From Paenibacillus fonticola DSM 21315 (GTDB lineage: Bacteria; Bacillota; Bacilli; Paenibacillales; Paenibacillaceae), in the NCBI RefSeq assembly GCF_000381905.1, contig NZ_KB907262.1, positions 62,001-126,000 on the forward strand: a stretch of DNA of 64,000 nucleotides, written 5' to 3'. Below the pieces are notes generated by a model. The model was not told where the DNA came from and did not search any database. It saw only the letters and a list, made by a program, of their open reading frames with translations. This document shows positions 25,646-35,250 of this stretch, in pieces. Each line of letters begins with the position of its first letter. The first letter of the stretch is position 1. The position numbers and the translations under genes are program-made.

Positions 25646-27102
25646 TCAAAAGAGGAATTGGACGCCAGATCGTCCTGCACTATTTTATAGTAGTATTTGT
25701 TACGCTCTTTATGGTGGAGATTATTTTTGCCTTTGCTGCCAGAGCCTACTACTATCAGACGATTGAAAATCATATGATCAATCATTCCACATGGGCTTCG
25801 GATTACTTTCAGAAGTTCGTGAAGCTGTATGCGGAGAAGGATCCCGATTATTTTACGGAAATGCTGCGTACGTTTGAACTCGATAATACCGAGCTGATGA
25901 TTTTGAACCGAAAAGGCGAGGTCAAAGCAAGCAGCACCCAATTCCAGGCGGATAAGGCGATTCAAACGAGCGATGTGCCGCAGGCGGTGGCAGGGAGCGT
26001 CGGGAAATGGGTCGGCAGGCAGTCTACAGGAGAATGGGTCATGGCCATATCGACTCCGCTGCAGGTTCGCGGTGAAAACCGCTATATTGTCAGATATGTA
26101 ACCTCCCTGGAGGCCGTCAATGCCAAACTGATGAATTTAACGCTGCTATCGGTAGGAGTGGGGGCTGCGGTGCTGGCGCTTGTCACCTTGTTCAGCATCG
26201 GGCTGGCGAATTCGATCGTAAGGCCGATCAACAACATTCGCGCCGTGTCCGCGCAAATGGCCAAAGGGAAATTTGATGCCCGGATTAAAGGGGATTATAA
26301 ATACGAGCTTGGCGAATTGGCCTCAACACTGAACTATATGGCCGAGGAAATCGTCAGAAGCAATCAGATCAAAGACGATTTCATCTCATCCATATCGCAT
26401 GAGCTCCGGACGCCATTAACGGGAATCAAAGGCTGGAGCGAGACACTGACTTCCGGCGGCTTCGATCCGGAAGAGACCAAGATCGGCATGCAAATTATAT
26501 CCAAGGAAACCGAGCGGCTGATCGGTCTTGTCGAAGAGATGCTGGACTTCTCCAAGCTGCAGCAAAATGAAATGAAGCTGGTCATCGCTCGGGTGAATTT
26601 GAAGGAATTGCTCCAGGAGACGATGCTGAACGTATGGGCCAAGGCGGAGCAGAAGAAAATTCAATTAAAGCTCGATGACCGGACCGATCGGCCGGTAATT
26701 ATTTTTGGTGACGGCAATCGGTTAAAGCAGGTGTTTCTGAACCTTGTGGATAATGCGGTTAAGTTCTCCAGCGAGAACAGCTGGGTCCATCTCGTCATTT
26801 CCTTGAAGGGCAGCAGCACAGCGTTAGTTCAGGTTGTAGACAGCGGGATTGGAATCAGTGAGGAGCATATCGGCAAGGTGAGGGACCGCTTCTTTCAGGT
26901 GAATCATAACCGGGGAGGAACCGGGCTTGGACTCGCGATCAGCCAGCAGCTCGTTGAGCTGCATCATGGCGAAATGGACATACACAGCGAGCTCGGCGCG
27001 GGTACGACCGTATCTGTCACCTTGCCATTGCCGGAAATGATTGGAGATAACGATTCAAACGCTGCTGAGGCAGCGACGGATTCTTTAGCCGCACCGGAAT
27101 GA
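25642..27102 (+). CDS. Membrane sensor histidine kinase
   Basis: A first membrane helix (about 12-35) is followed by an extracytoplasmic domain of about 130 residues, a second helix (about 170-195) and a HAMP linker. The HisKA domain has the phosphorylated histidine at residue 253 (SHELRTPLTG), and the ATPase domain has its N, G1 (DSGIGI) and G2 (GGTGLGLAI) boxes. The extracytoplasmic part has no motif that I recognise. The partner regulator is immediately upstream. The signal may involve the lipoprotein and ATPase encoded in the same run, which is inference. Confidence 0.93.
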   Translation: MIKRGIGRQIVLHYFIVVFVTLFMVEIIFAFAARAYYYQTIENHMINHSTWASDYFQKFVKLYAEKDPDYFTEMLRTFELDNTELMILNRKGEVKASSTQFQADKAIQTSDVPQAVAGSVGKWVGRQSTGEWVMAISTPLQVRGENRYIVRYVTSLEAVNAKLMNLTLLSVGVGAAVLALVTLFSIGLANSIVRPINNIRAVSAQMAKGKFDARIKGDYKYELGELASTLNYMAEEIVRSNQIKDDFISSISHELRTPLTGIKGWSETLTSGGFDPEETKIGMQIISKETERLIGLVEEMLDFSKLQQNEMKLVIARVNLKELLQETMLNVWAKAEQKKIQLKLDDRTDRPVIIFGDGNRLKQVFLNLVDNAVKFSSENSWVHLVISLKGSSTALVQVVDSGIGISEEHIGKVRDRFFQVNHNRGGTGLGLAISQQLVELHHGEMDIHSELGAGTTVSVTLPLPEMIGDNDSNAAEAATDSLAAPE

Positions 27103-27122
27103 ATTTAATACACATTAATCTT

Positions 27123-27151
27123 AAAGAGCGGATCATGATGATCCGCTCTTT
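27123..27151 (+). terminator. Terminator after the two-component system
   Basis: The 29 bases form a near-perfect palindrome with arms AAAGAGCGGATCAT and its complement. T residues end the right arm. It sits 20 bp after the kinase stop, at the border with the convergent glgC gene. Confidence 0.75.
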
Positions 27152-27202
27152 GTTATATATATAATAATATGGAAGATGGACAAAGCCTGCAGCAAATTGA
27201 AA

Positions 27203-28432
27203 TTAGGAGGATAAGCCTTCTGCCCGTAAACGAGCCGTTTTGTCGTATACTTCTTTGAGTAAGCGGGAAGGCTGGGTACGGACAGCAGGTTTTGCCAGCA
27301 CCGTCTCGTTTGGCCCGATGACAATAATTTCGTTGGCTGTGCCCTTGATGATCGCACCGTCTTTTATGATCGCGCCTTCGCCAATGATGGCCCGTTCGAT
27401 CAGCACGTTGCGGCCGACCAGCACGTTCGGCATAATGATGCTGTCCTTGATTTTCGTTTGGCGCCCCACCTCAGAGCCTCCGAAAATGACAGACCGTTCG
27501 GCGTATCCTTCCAAGGTGCAGCAGTCATGGATCATGGAGGCTTTCATCCCGGCGTTTCGCGCTTTGACGGAATTGAGTTTTGTGCGGCTGTCCCGTGTAA
27601 ACATCGGCCAACTGTCATTGTGCAGCGTCCAGCCGTTTTCCCCAGAGAGAAGGTCCATGTGAGCGTCCCATAAGCTTTGGACTGTTCCGACATCGCGCCA
27701 ATATCCTTTAAATTCATAGGCATGCAGCGGGGAGGAGCCGGAGAGCATTTTTGGAATGACATCTTTACCGAAATCATGACTGGAATCCGGATCGTTGGCA
27801 TCGGCAATTAAATGCTGTTTCAGAAACTCCCAGTTGAACAGGTATATGCCCATGGAAGCCAGGTTGCTGGCCGGCTGTTCCGGCTTCTCGGCAAACTCGG
27901 TAATTCGCTGCTCCCGGTCTATGGACATTACGCCGAACCGATGAGCTTCCTCCCAGGGTACCGGCATGACCGATATGGTCGCTAAAGCTTTACGGCTCGT
28001 ATGCGTTTGAATCATCTCCCGGTAATCCATGTGATAAATATGGTCTCCAGACAAAACGAGCACATTTTCAGGCGAATACTGGTCTACATACTCGATGTTT
28101 TTATAAATGGCATCGGCGGTACCCACATATTGAGCATTTCCTGTTGCTCCTGTGTTGTAAGAAGGAAGCAGCGCTATTCCACCTCTATCCGTATACGGCA
28201 ATCCCCAGGCATCGCCGTCGCCGATATGCTGATGGAGTGATTCCGCTTCATATTGTGTCAGAACACCGATTGTATCGATTCCTGAATTTACGCAATTGCT
28301 GAGAGGAAAATCGATAATACGGTATTTACTGCCAAAGGGCACTGCCGGTTTAGCCTGTTTGGCCGTTAGGGGAGACAATCTTCGGCCTTCTCCTCCGGCC
28401 AACAGCATGGCAATGCATTCTTTTTTATTCAT
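27203..28432 (-). CDS. glgC: Glucose-1-phosphate adenylyltransferase
   Basis: GlgC makes ADP-glucose, the glycogen precursor. The nucleotide-binding start [19 protein letters not shown] and the [11 protein letters not shown] segment are intact. [10 protein letters not shown] has the catalytic aspartate, and FAEKP and GYWRDVGT follow. The C-terminal left-handed beta helix (about residues 285-385) shows repeated hexapeptides. The 409-residue length is that of a full catalytic subunit rather than GlgD. It is divergent from glgB-glgA, unlike the single glgBCDAP operon of Bacillus subtilis, and no glgD or glgP is in the window. Confidence 0.96.
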   Translation of the reverse strand: MNKKECIAMLLAGGEGRRLSPLTAKQAKPAVPFGSKYRIIDFPLSNCVNSGIDTIGVLTQYEAESLHQHIGDGDAWGLPYTDRGGIALLPSYNTGATGNAQYVGTADAIYKNIEYVDQYSPENVLVLSGDHIYHMDYREMIQTHTSRKALATISVMPVPWEEAHRFGVMSIDREQRITEFAEKPEQPASNLASMGIYLFNWEFLKQHLIADANDPDSSHDFGKDVIPKMLSGSSPLHAYEFKGYWRDVGTVQSLWDAHMDLLSGENGWTLHNDSWPMFTRDSRTKLNSVKARNAGMKASMIHDCCTLEGYAERSVIFGGSEVGRQTKIKDSIIMPNVLVGRNVLIERAIIGEGAIIKDGAIIKGTANEIIVIGPNETVLAKPAVRTQPSRLLKEVYDKTARLRAEGLSS

Positions 28433-28621
28433 GTCGTTTTCCCTCCCTGTGGATTTTCAAGTAGTAGTAGTTACATAAACGAGTTATGCAGCCCTTGAAA
28501 CGAATAAAAAGAAAATTGGATGTAAAGTTTCATTATTTTTTTCAAGCCGCTATATCCTTATTCATCCTTGTCTTATGTGGGTAATTTAATTGATGGAACT
28601 TTTAAAAAAGCAGGTGATCGA

Positions 28622-30571
28622 TTGCCAGAGCAACTGTCCAAGCCCGTTATTTCATCGAGCGATATTTACTTGTTTCATGAAGGAACACTGTACCGAAGCT
28701 ATCTGACGTTCGGTGCTCATCTGACGGTCGAAGAAGGCCGGACAGGTGTCAGATTTACCGTTTGGGCGCCTCATGCGCTTCGCGTCGGCATTGCGTCAGA
28801 CTGGAATGAATGGAGAGGGCAAAACGATTTATTATATAAGATACCCGAATCGGGAATTTGGACTCGCTTTTTTGCCGGGGTAACGGAAGGAACTTTTTAC
28901 AAGTATGAAATTACTGGTCCGGACGGCGAGACATTTCTGAAGGCAGATCCCTACGCTTTCCATGCGGAGGTGCGCCCGGCTACGGCATCTGTCGTCAAGT
29001 CGCTTGCCGGGTACGCATGGAAAGATGGCTCATGGAGAAGAAGGAACAGGGTGCCCTTTCACAAGCCGCTTAACATTTATGAAGTCCATTTTGGCACATG
29101 GAGGCGGAAGCCGGATGGATCGTATTATTCCTACCGTGAGATGGCGGACGAGTTAATCCCTTATGTCGTGAAAATGGGGTACACCCATCTTGAAATTATG
29201 CCGCTGGCCGAGCATCCTTATGATTTGTCGTGGGGGTATCAGGCCACGGGTTATTTTGCGCCGACAAGCCGTTATGGCGAGCCGGATGATCTGATGTATT
29301 TTGTTGACCGCTGTCATCAGGCAGGCATTGGCGTACTGCTGGATTGGGTTCCCGGCCATTTCACTAAAGATGCCCACGGCCTGCGGATGTTCGATGGCAC
29401 CCCGCTGTATGAATACGCCGATCCACTAATGGCGGAGAAGCCGGGTTGGGGAACGCTCAGCTTTGATTTTTCAAAGCCGGAGGTCCGCGCTTTTCTAATT
29501 TCCAACGCCCTCTATTGGCTGGATGTGTATCATTTTGACGGCTTGCGGGTCGATGCCGTAACGAGCATGATTCGCCTTGATTTCGAGAAGCAAGCTGGGC
29601 AGTACCGTCCGAATGAACAGGGCGGGGTTGAAAATTTGGACGCTGTTTCCTTTCTAAGGCAGCTGAACCAGACCGTATTCCATTACTACCCGCACGCGCT
29701 AATGATGGCTGAGGAATCCAGCGCCTGGCCACTCGTCACTTCTCCCGCAGAAACTGGCGGACTTGGCTTCAATTATAAATGGAACATGGGGTGGATGAAC
29801 GATACGCTGCAGTATATGGAGACGGATTTTTCGAAACGGCCGCAGCACCATAACTTACTCACTTTTCCGATTTGCTACGCCTATGCCGAAAATTTTGCGC
29901 TCCCGCTGTCACATGATGAAGTCGTGCATGGTAAAAAATCGCTGCTAAATAAAATGCCTGGCAGCTATGAACAAAAGTTTTCCGGATTGCGGGTGCTGTT
30001 GGGGTATCAAATGACATCTCCCGGGAAGAAGCTATTATTTATGGGTGCGGAATTTGGCCAGTTTATCGAATGGAAGGATACAGATCAATTGGACTGGTTT
30101 TTGCTGGAATACGATTCGCATCGAAGCATGCACTACTACACCGCGGAGCTGAACCGGCTTTATTTGCAGGAACGCGCTTTATGGGAATTGGACCATAGCT
30201 TTGACGGATACGAATGGATTAATCCGCATGACAGCGGGCAAGGTGTCATTTGCTATTTACGCAAAAGCAAGCGAGCTGGCGACACCCTTCTGGTCGTCAT
30301 TAACTTTCAGGCCGTCAGCCGGCCGGAATATCGCATTGGGGTGCCAAGGGCTGGGGAGTACGAGCAAATATTCAACAGTAATGAGTTGGCTTATGGAGGT
30401 AGGGACGAAGTGAATCAGCAGCGTATTTTGACCTCCGCAAAAATAACATGGCACGATCGGCCGCACAGCATAGTGATGGCCGTTGCGCCGCTTAGTATGA
30501 CGATTTGGAAGAAGGTTGCAAAGCGCAGAGCTTCTTCCGCAAAGTCCACAAAGAGGAGGACGAATAAATGA
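28622..30571 (+). CDS. glgB: 1,4-alpha-glucan branching enzyme
   Basis: GlgB introduces alpha-1,6 branches into glycogen. The N-terminal carbohydrate-binding domain begins at DIYLFHEGTLYRSY. The GH13 barrel carries DWVPGHF, the nucleophile in GLRVDAV, the acid in MMAEESS and the transition-state aspartate in LSHDEVVHGK. The C-terminus carries a basic tail (KRRASSAKSTKRRTNK). The start is uncertain: TTG 28622 has CAGGTGATCG just before it, while the frame is open from a TTG at 28568 with no site. It overlaps glgA by four bases. Confidence 0.94.
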   Translation: MPEQLSKPVISSSDIYLFHEGTLYRSYLTFGAHLTVEEGRTGVRFTVWAPHALRVGIASDWNEWRGQNDLLYKIPESGIWTRFFAGVTEGTFYKYEITGPDGETFLKADPYAFHAEVRPATASVVKSLAGYAWKDGSWRRRNRVPFHKPLNIYEVHFGTWRRKPDGSYYSYREMADELIPYVVKMGYTHLEIMPLAEHPYDLSWGYQATGYFAPTSRYGEPDDLMYFVDRCHQAGIGVLLDWVPGHFTKDAHGLRMFDGTPLYEYADPLMAEKPGWGTLSFDFSKPEVRAFLISNALYWLDVYHFDGLRVDAVTSMIRLDFEKQAGQYRPNEQGGVENLDAVSFLRQLNQTVFHYYPHALMMAEESSAWPLVTSPAETGGLGFNYKWNMGWMNDTLQYMETDFSKRPQHHNLLTFPICYAYAENFALPLSHDEVVHGKKSLLNKMPGSYEQKFSGLRVLLGYQMTSPGKKLLFMGAEFGQFIEWKDTDQLDWFLLEYDSHRSMHYYTAELNRLYLQERALWELDHSFDGYEWINPHDSGQGVICYLRKSKRAGDTLLVVINFQAVSRPEYRIGVPRAGEYEQIFNSNELAYGGRDEVNQQRILTSAKITWHDRPHSIVMAVAPLSMTIWKKVAKRRASSAKSTKRRTNK

Positions 30572-32004
30572 AAATATTGTTCGCTGCGGCTGAAGCAGCG
30601 CCGTTCATTAAAACAGGCGGTTTGGCCGATGTTATCGGTGCACTGCCTAAAGCGCTGCAGCAGGCCGGACACGACGTGCGTGTAGTGCTGCCCAAATACC
30701 GGGATATTCCCGGTTCGTTCACTCACCTCCTTGAACATGTTAGGGTAGTCGAAGTTCCGGTGGGATGGCGGCGGCAGTACGGCGGAATCGAAGCATTGCA
30801 ATGGGACGGCATCCCGGTGTATTTCATCGATAACGAATATTATTTCGGGAGAGAAGGCGTGTATGGCTATTGGGATGATGGGGAAAGATTCGCTTATTTT
30901 AACCAGGCCGTCCTGGAAATGCTGCCCGCGATTGACTTTGCCCCCGACGTGCTGCATTGCCATGATTGGCATACTGCGATGATTCCGCTGCTGCTCAAGG
31001 AGCATTACCGCCACGATCCGTTTTATGCTGGCATTCGTACCGTATTCACCGTGCACAACTTACTGTATCAGGGGCTGTTTCCGCCTGAAGTACTCGGTGA
31101 CCTGTTAAGTTTGCCGCACAGTTATTATACGCCGGAAGGCGTCGAATATAACGGTGCTGTAAGTTTTATGAAAGCAGGACTTCTGTTTTCAAACCATGTC
31201 ACAACTGTGAGCCCCACTTATGCAGAGGAAATCAAGACAGAATATTACGGTTACGGTCTGGATGGGCTGCTTCGTTCTCTCGGTGACCGTTTGTCCGGCA
31301 TCGTGAATGGAATCGACACGAAACTATACAATCCAGCGACAGATTCCGCGCTATTCAGCCGCTATCGCACAAGCTGGAGCAAGAAGCTGGAAAACAAAAC
31401 CGCTCTGCAGCATGAGCTAGGCCTGCCTGAATCGGCGGATGTGCCCTTAGTCGCGATGGTAACCCGCTTGGTTGAATCCAAGGGACTCGATCTGGTCATG
31501 CGCATTGCTGATGAATGGCTAGCCTATGACGATGTCCAGCTGGTCATTCTTGGAACCGGCGACCGTTCATATGAGGAGTGGTTTCGTGAAGCGGCCCTTC
31601 GCCATCCGCAAAAGCTGTCCGTGCAAATCAAATTCAGCGATGAGCTGTCGCGAAAAATATATGCAGGCAGCGATCTGTTTCTGATGCCTTCGAAATTTGA
31701 GCCTTGCGGGATTAGCCAGCTGCTTGCTTTACGCTACGGCAGCATTCCGGTCGTCCGCGAAACGGGCGGTCTGAACGATACGGTGCAATCCTACCGTCCG
31801 GAGACTGGAGAGGGGAATGGGTTTACGTTTACGAATTACAATGCCCACGACTTGCTGCATACACTGCGGCGGGGCATCGGGTACTACAGGCAGCCGGAGC
31901 ATTGGAAGCAGCTGCTGCGCAATGCGTATGCCGGGGATTACAGCTGGCAGGCATCGGCGCGGCAATATAGCGATATTTATGAACGGGTCACTTCCGAGGC
32001 GTAA
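30568..32004 (+). CDS. glgA: Glycogen synthase (ADP-glucose type)
   Basis: GlgA elongates alpha-1,4-glucan from ADP-glucose. The GT5 landmarks are the KTGGLAD motif at residues 15-21, HCHDWHTA, HNLLYQG, the C-terminal PSKFEPCGISQL and the TGGLNDTV loop. Length is 478, as expected. ATG 30568 overlaps the glgB stop (ATGA), with GAGGAGGA inside the end of glgB. The two genes are therefore translationally coupled. Confidence 0.96.
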   Translation: MKILFAAAEAAPFIKTGGLADVIGALPKALQQAGHDVRVVLPKYRDIPGSFTHLLEHVRVVEVPVGWRRQYGGIEALQWDGIPVYFIDNEYYFGREGVYGYWDDGERFAYFNQAVLEMLPAIDFAPDVLHCHDWHTAMIPLLLKEHYRHDPFYAGIRTVFTVHNLLYQGLFPPEVLGDLLSLPHSYYTPEGVEYNGAVSFMKAGLLFSNHVTTVSPTYAEEIKTEYYGYGLDGLLRSLGDRLSGIVNGIDTKLYNPATDSALFSRYRTSWSKKLENKTALQHELGLPESADVPLVAMVTRLVESKGLDLVMRIADEWLAYDDVQLVILGTGDRSYEEWFREAALRHPQKLSVQIKFSDELSRKIYAGSDLFLMPSKFEPCGISQLLALRYGSIPVVRETGGLNDTVQSYRPETGEGNGFTFTNYNAHDLLHTLRRGIGYYRQPEHWKQLLRNAYAGDYSWQASARQYSDIYERVTSEA

Positions 32005-32036
32005 ACGTCTTACGCATATGAAACAAAGCAGAAAAA

Positions 32037-32070
32037 AACCGCTGCCGGCAGCAGTATGCCAGCAGCGGTT
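32037..32070 (-). terminator. Terminator between glgA and the GH13 gene
   Basis: The stem AACCGCTGCCGGCA pairs with TGCCAGCAGCGGTT with one bulge. The T run (GGTTTTTTTCTG) is on the minus strand, so it mainly serves the GH13 gene, though it can also stop glgA transcripts. Confidence 0.75.
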
Positions 32071-32097
32071 CGCTATTTGTCATCCAAGCAGGCTTTG

Positions 32098-33843
32098 CTA
32101 TTTCAGCTTACGGAACAATATGCGATATCCAAACGGATCGAGGGTAATATTCATCATCCCCTTCTCCGGGACGACGGATTCACCTGTCAAAGCGTCATAC
32201 CAGTCTTTCGTGTCCATAGGATGTGACAGGGTACGCTGCTTCTCCATATTGTTCATCCAAATCGTAAAGTGAACTTTGTCATCCATACGCTCATAAACGA
32301 TGCAAGGATCGTTATGTTCGGCATGCAGAAAGCGAAACCGGCCTTGGCGCAAGGCATTATGCTTTTTACGGAGGGCGATCATTAATTTGTAGAAGTCATA
32401 CAGCTCGCGATCCTGCTTATTGGGGTCCCAAATCATGCATTTGCGGCAATCGGGATCCGCCCCTCCGGTAATGCCGACCTCATCCCCATAAAAAATGCAC
32501 GGAGTACCAATATAAGTGAACAGAAATACGACACACAGCTTCAATTTGCGCTTGTCGTTTCCCACCCGGGTTAAAAGGCGGGGAGTGTCGTGGCTGCACA
32601 GCATGTTAAATACGACTTCGTTCGTCTGCTGCGGATAACGCATAATTAGCGAGCCCATTTCATTGGCGAAATTATAGCCGTCCATACCGCCATTGAAAAA
32701 ATTGAGCACTTTATCGGCAAAAGGGTAGTTCATTACGGAATCGAATTGATCTCCGAGCAGCCAGTTTAAAGAATCGCTCCACACTTCGCCGATAATATAA
32801 GCTTCCGGATTCGCTTTCTTGACAATTTGCCGGAAATCGCGCCAGAAATGGTGATCAATTTCGTTGGCAACATCGAGGCGCCAGCCGTCGAGATTAATTT
32901 CCTTAATCCAATATTCCGCCACGCCGAGCAAATATTGCTTCACTTCCGGATTTGCGGTGTTGAATTTAGGCATATTGCCAAAAAAACCAAACGTATCGTA
33001 CGAGGGCATGCCGTTCTTGATGGTCACCGGAAACTCATTAATATGAAACCAGTCGCGGTATTTAGAACCTTCGCCATGCTTCATTACATCCTGAAAAGGG
33101 GGGAAGCCTTCGCTGCAATGATTGAACACGGCATCGAGCACGACCCGGATTCCCTTGGCATGACAAGCTTCCACGAGCCGCTTCAGCAAGGCGTTATCGC
33201 CAAAATGCGGATCAACCTGCTTATAATCGACCGTATCGTACTTATGGTTGGAAGGGGAAGTGAAAAGCGGTGTGAAATATATCGCATTAATGCCAAGATC
33301 GGTCAAATCGTCAAGATGGTCGAGCACGCCTTGAAGATCCCCGCCGAAATAGTTGTCGATTTTAGGAGTTCCGCCCCAAGGCTCGGTAACCTTCGGGTCG
33401 TTGGCAGGATCGCCATTGGCGAAGCGTTCAGGCATAATTTGATAAAATACAGCCTGCTTGGCCCATTCGGGAACTTTGATTACATCGATTTCATGAATGT
33501 ACGGAAATTCGTACAAATCCCCAGGCGGAGTAGGGGGATGGTGCTGAATACCGCTGTCCAGCATATATATGGCCTCATTGCCGGATGTTAGCTTAAATGC
33601 ATACGAAAGCCGTTTGAACTTCGGTTTGACAGCAACTTCCCAATAATCGAACATGCCATCATGGGCCGCTTTTTCCAGCTTGAATTCCTGATATGTTTTA
33701 TTCCAGTCATACTTGTCGCCCGTCATGGCGTATACCTGCTCTACATCATCCCGTTTGGTGCGCACACGCAGATGTATCGTTGATTTGTCATAAGCATAAG
33801 CCCATTTGTCGCGGGGAACATGGTAAAAAGCTTCTAGCAGCAT
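32098..33843 (-). CDS. Neopullulanase/cyclomaltodextrinase-type GH13 enzyme
   Basis: The 581-residue protein has an N-terminal starch-binding domain (about 1-120) typical of GH13 subfamily 20 (neopullulanase, maltogenic amylase, cyclomaltodextrinase). The barrel region follows: VFYQIMPERFANGD, DAVFNHC, the nucleophile in GWRLDVANE, the acid in IIGEVW, and the third acid in CSHDTPR. It lacks a signal peptide, so it acts inside the cell on maltodextrins or on glycogen debranching products. It is convergent with glgA, which suggests a shared role in alpha-glucan metabolism without co-transcription. Confidence 0.93.
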   Translation of the reverse strand: MLLEAFYHVPRDKWAYAYDKSTIHLRVRTKRDDVEQVYAMTGDKYDWNKTYQEFKLEKAAHDGMFDYWEVAVKPKFKRLSYAFKLTSGNEAIYMLDSGIQHHPPTPPGDLYEFPYIHEIDVIKVPEWAKQAVFYQIMPERFANGDPANDPKVTEPWGGTPKIDNYFGGDLQGVLDHLDDLTDLGINAIYFTPLFTSPSNHKYDTVDYKQVDPHFGDNALLKRLVEACHAKGIRVVLDAVFNHCSEGFPPFQDVMKHGEGSKYRDWFHINEFPVTIKNGMPSYDTFGFFGNMPKFNTANPEVKQYLLGVAEYWIKEINLDGWRLDVANEIDHHFWRDFRQIVKKANPEAYIIGEVWSDSLNWLLGDQFDSVMNYPFADKVLNFFNGGMDGYNFANEMGSLIMRYPQQTNEVVFNMLCSHDTPRLLTRVGNDKRKLKLCVVFLFTYIGTPCIFYGDEVGITGGADPDCRKCMIWDPNKQDRELYDFYKLMIALRKKHNALRQGRFRFLHAEHNDPCIVYERMDDKVHFTIWMNNMEKQRTLSHPMDTKDWYDALTGESVVPEKGMMNITLDPFGYRILFRKLK

Positions 33844-34240
33844 GCGGCCACCTCCTTCAACATCGTACTACAGCTAATTAATAACCAATTGGAGCTTGGT
33901 ATGAACCATTATTCCCTTTTTTAGATGGGCGCATGATACAAATGAATCATTGGATCGATATTTGTGTAATAAATGGCAGGGCAGATATCACTTTATGTCT
34001 AAAGAGAAATAAAATAAATCACACTAAGAGTGCATAATATGAAAGTTTTGTGTATATCATAAATGAATTTTTGCAGGATATAAGCAGGAGCAAGTAGGGA
34101 GAAGCAGAGGGGGATAGTTCGAATTGAATGTAAATATATGGTTTTTTTATTTTGTTTATGATGTTGGAGTCAGATAAATTCTTATTGACCGAGGTATGAT
34201 AAAGATAACAAAATCGGTGTTGAATTGTCGAAAATTTCTT
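33844..34240. other. Intergenic region without a recognised gene
   Basis: About 400 bp separate the divergent GH13 and binding-protein genes. The stretch is AT-rich in its second half. I see no convincing open frame, repeat or structured RNA in it; only the promoter described at 34241 is supported. Confidence 0.6.
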
Positions 34241-34269
34241 TTGCATATATATACATTATGTTTTATAAT
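34241..34269 (+). promoter_or_regulatory. Promoter of the amino acid ABC operon
   Basis: TTGCAT and a perfect TATAAT are separated by exactly 17 bp, 57 bp upstream of the binding-protein start. Confidence 0.6.
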
Positions 34270-34326
34270 TAGCCCAGTGAATTGATGATTCGATCATTAT
34301 TTTTAGAAAAGCAGGGAGAGACAATA

Positions 34327-35133
34327 ATGAAAAAATGGGGTTTCTTATTCGTTGCAATCGTAATGTTAACTGCCGTGTTAGCGGCTTGCGGCCAAGATAA
34401 GGAAGCGAAGAACAGCTCGCAGGGAGCAGGCGGTACAGCAAGCAAAAAGCTGGTTCTCGGGCTGAGCGCGGATTTCCCGCCATATGAGTTCCAGATCAAA
34501 AACGATAAGGGTCAAGTGGAAATTGTCGGATTCGATGTGGAAATCGCCAAGGAAATTGCAAAGGATATGGGCGCAGAGCTGGAAATTAAAAATATGGTGT
34601 TTACTTCTTTGCTGAATGAGCTGCGGAGCGGACGCGTAGATATGGTTATTTCCGGGCTAAGTCCAACGCCGAAGCGGGCGAAGGAAATCGATATGTCGCA
34701 AATTTATTACAACGCCGAGCAAGCCGTCGTAGTGCGTGAGGCGGATAAAGATAAATATGCTACCGCTGCCTCTTTGGAAGGGCAAAAGATCGGCGTACAG
34801 AAAAGCTCGATACAAGAAGATATCGCCAAGGAAATTACCGGTGCGAAGCTGACCTCGCTGGACAAAATATCCGACATTATTATGCAGCTCGATTCTGGCC
34901 GCGTGGATGTGGCGATTATCGAAGGGCCGGTAGCGGAGTCTTTCGTTAAAAATGTTAAGGGCATCGCAATTACCGACGCGAAGCTGGAGGTAGAGGATGA
35001 CGGCTATGTCGTCGGCATTAAAAAAGGAAACCAGGAGCTGCTTGACCAAGTGAATTCCACATTGGATCGGTTGATGAATGACGGCAGCATCGAAAAATTT
35101 GTCAAAGAAGCCAGCGATCTGTCGATAAAATAA
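34327..35133 (+). CDS. Polar amino acid ABC transporter, substrate-binding lipoprotein
   Basis: The signal peptide ends in the lipobox LAAC (cysteine 21). The mature part is a type II periplasmic-binding fold of the polar amino acid family (SADFPPYEF, VGFDVEIAKEIAKDMG and SGLSPTPKRAKE, with the arginine/lysine type ligand contacts). It most resembles arginine or cystine binders, without certainty. ATG 34327 follows GCAGGGAGAG. A terminator-like hairpin separates it from the permease gene, consistent with a higher yield of binding protein. Confidence 0.9.
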   Translation: MKKWGFLFVAIVMLTAVLAACGQDKEAKNSSQGAGGTASKKLVLGLSADFPPYEFQIKNDKGQVEIVGFDVEIAKEIAKDMGAELEIKNMVFTSLLNELRSGRVDMVISGLSPTPKRAKEIDMSQIYYNAEQAVVVREADKDKYATAASLEGQKIGVQKSSIQEDIAKEITGAKLTSLDKISDIIMQLDSGRVDVAIIEGPVAESFVKNVKGIAITDAKLEVEDDGYVVGIKKGNQELLDQVNSTLDRLMNDGSIEKFVKEASDLSIK

Positions 35134-35168
35134 AAAAGGATTTGCCAGGCCGATTGCGAAGATAAATG

Positions 35169-35211
35169 ACAGCGGAAAATAGCGGAGCGTATTCGCTATT
35201 TTCTGTTTTTT
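35169..35211 (+). terminator. Terminator-like hairpin between binding-protein and permease genes
   Basis: A stem of about 11 bp (GAAAATAGCG with CGCTATTTTC, plus an outer ACAG/TGT) is followed by seven T at 35205-35211. It is inside the operon, 36 bp after the binding-protein stop. It probably reduces downstream expression. Confidence 0.7.
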
Positions 35212-35250
35212 GAAGAGGATACAATAAACAAATAGAAGGATGATTAATTT

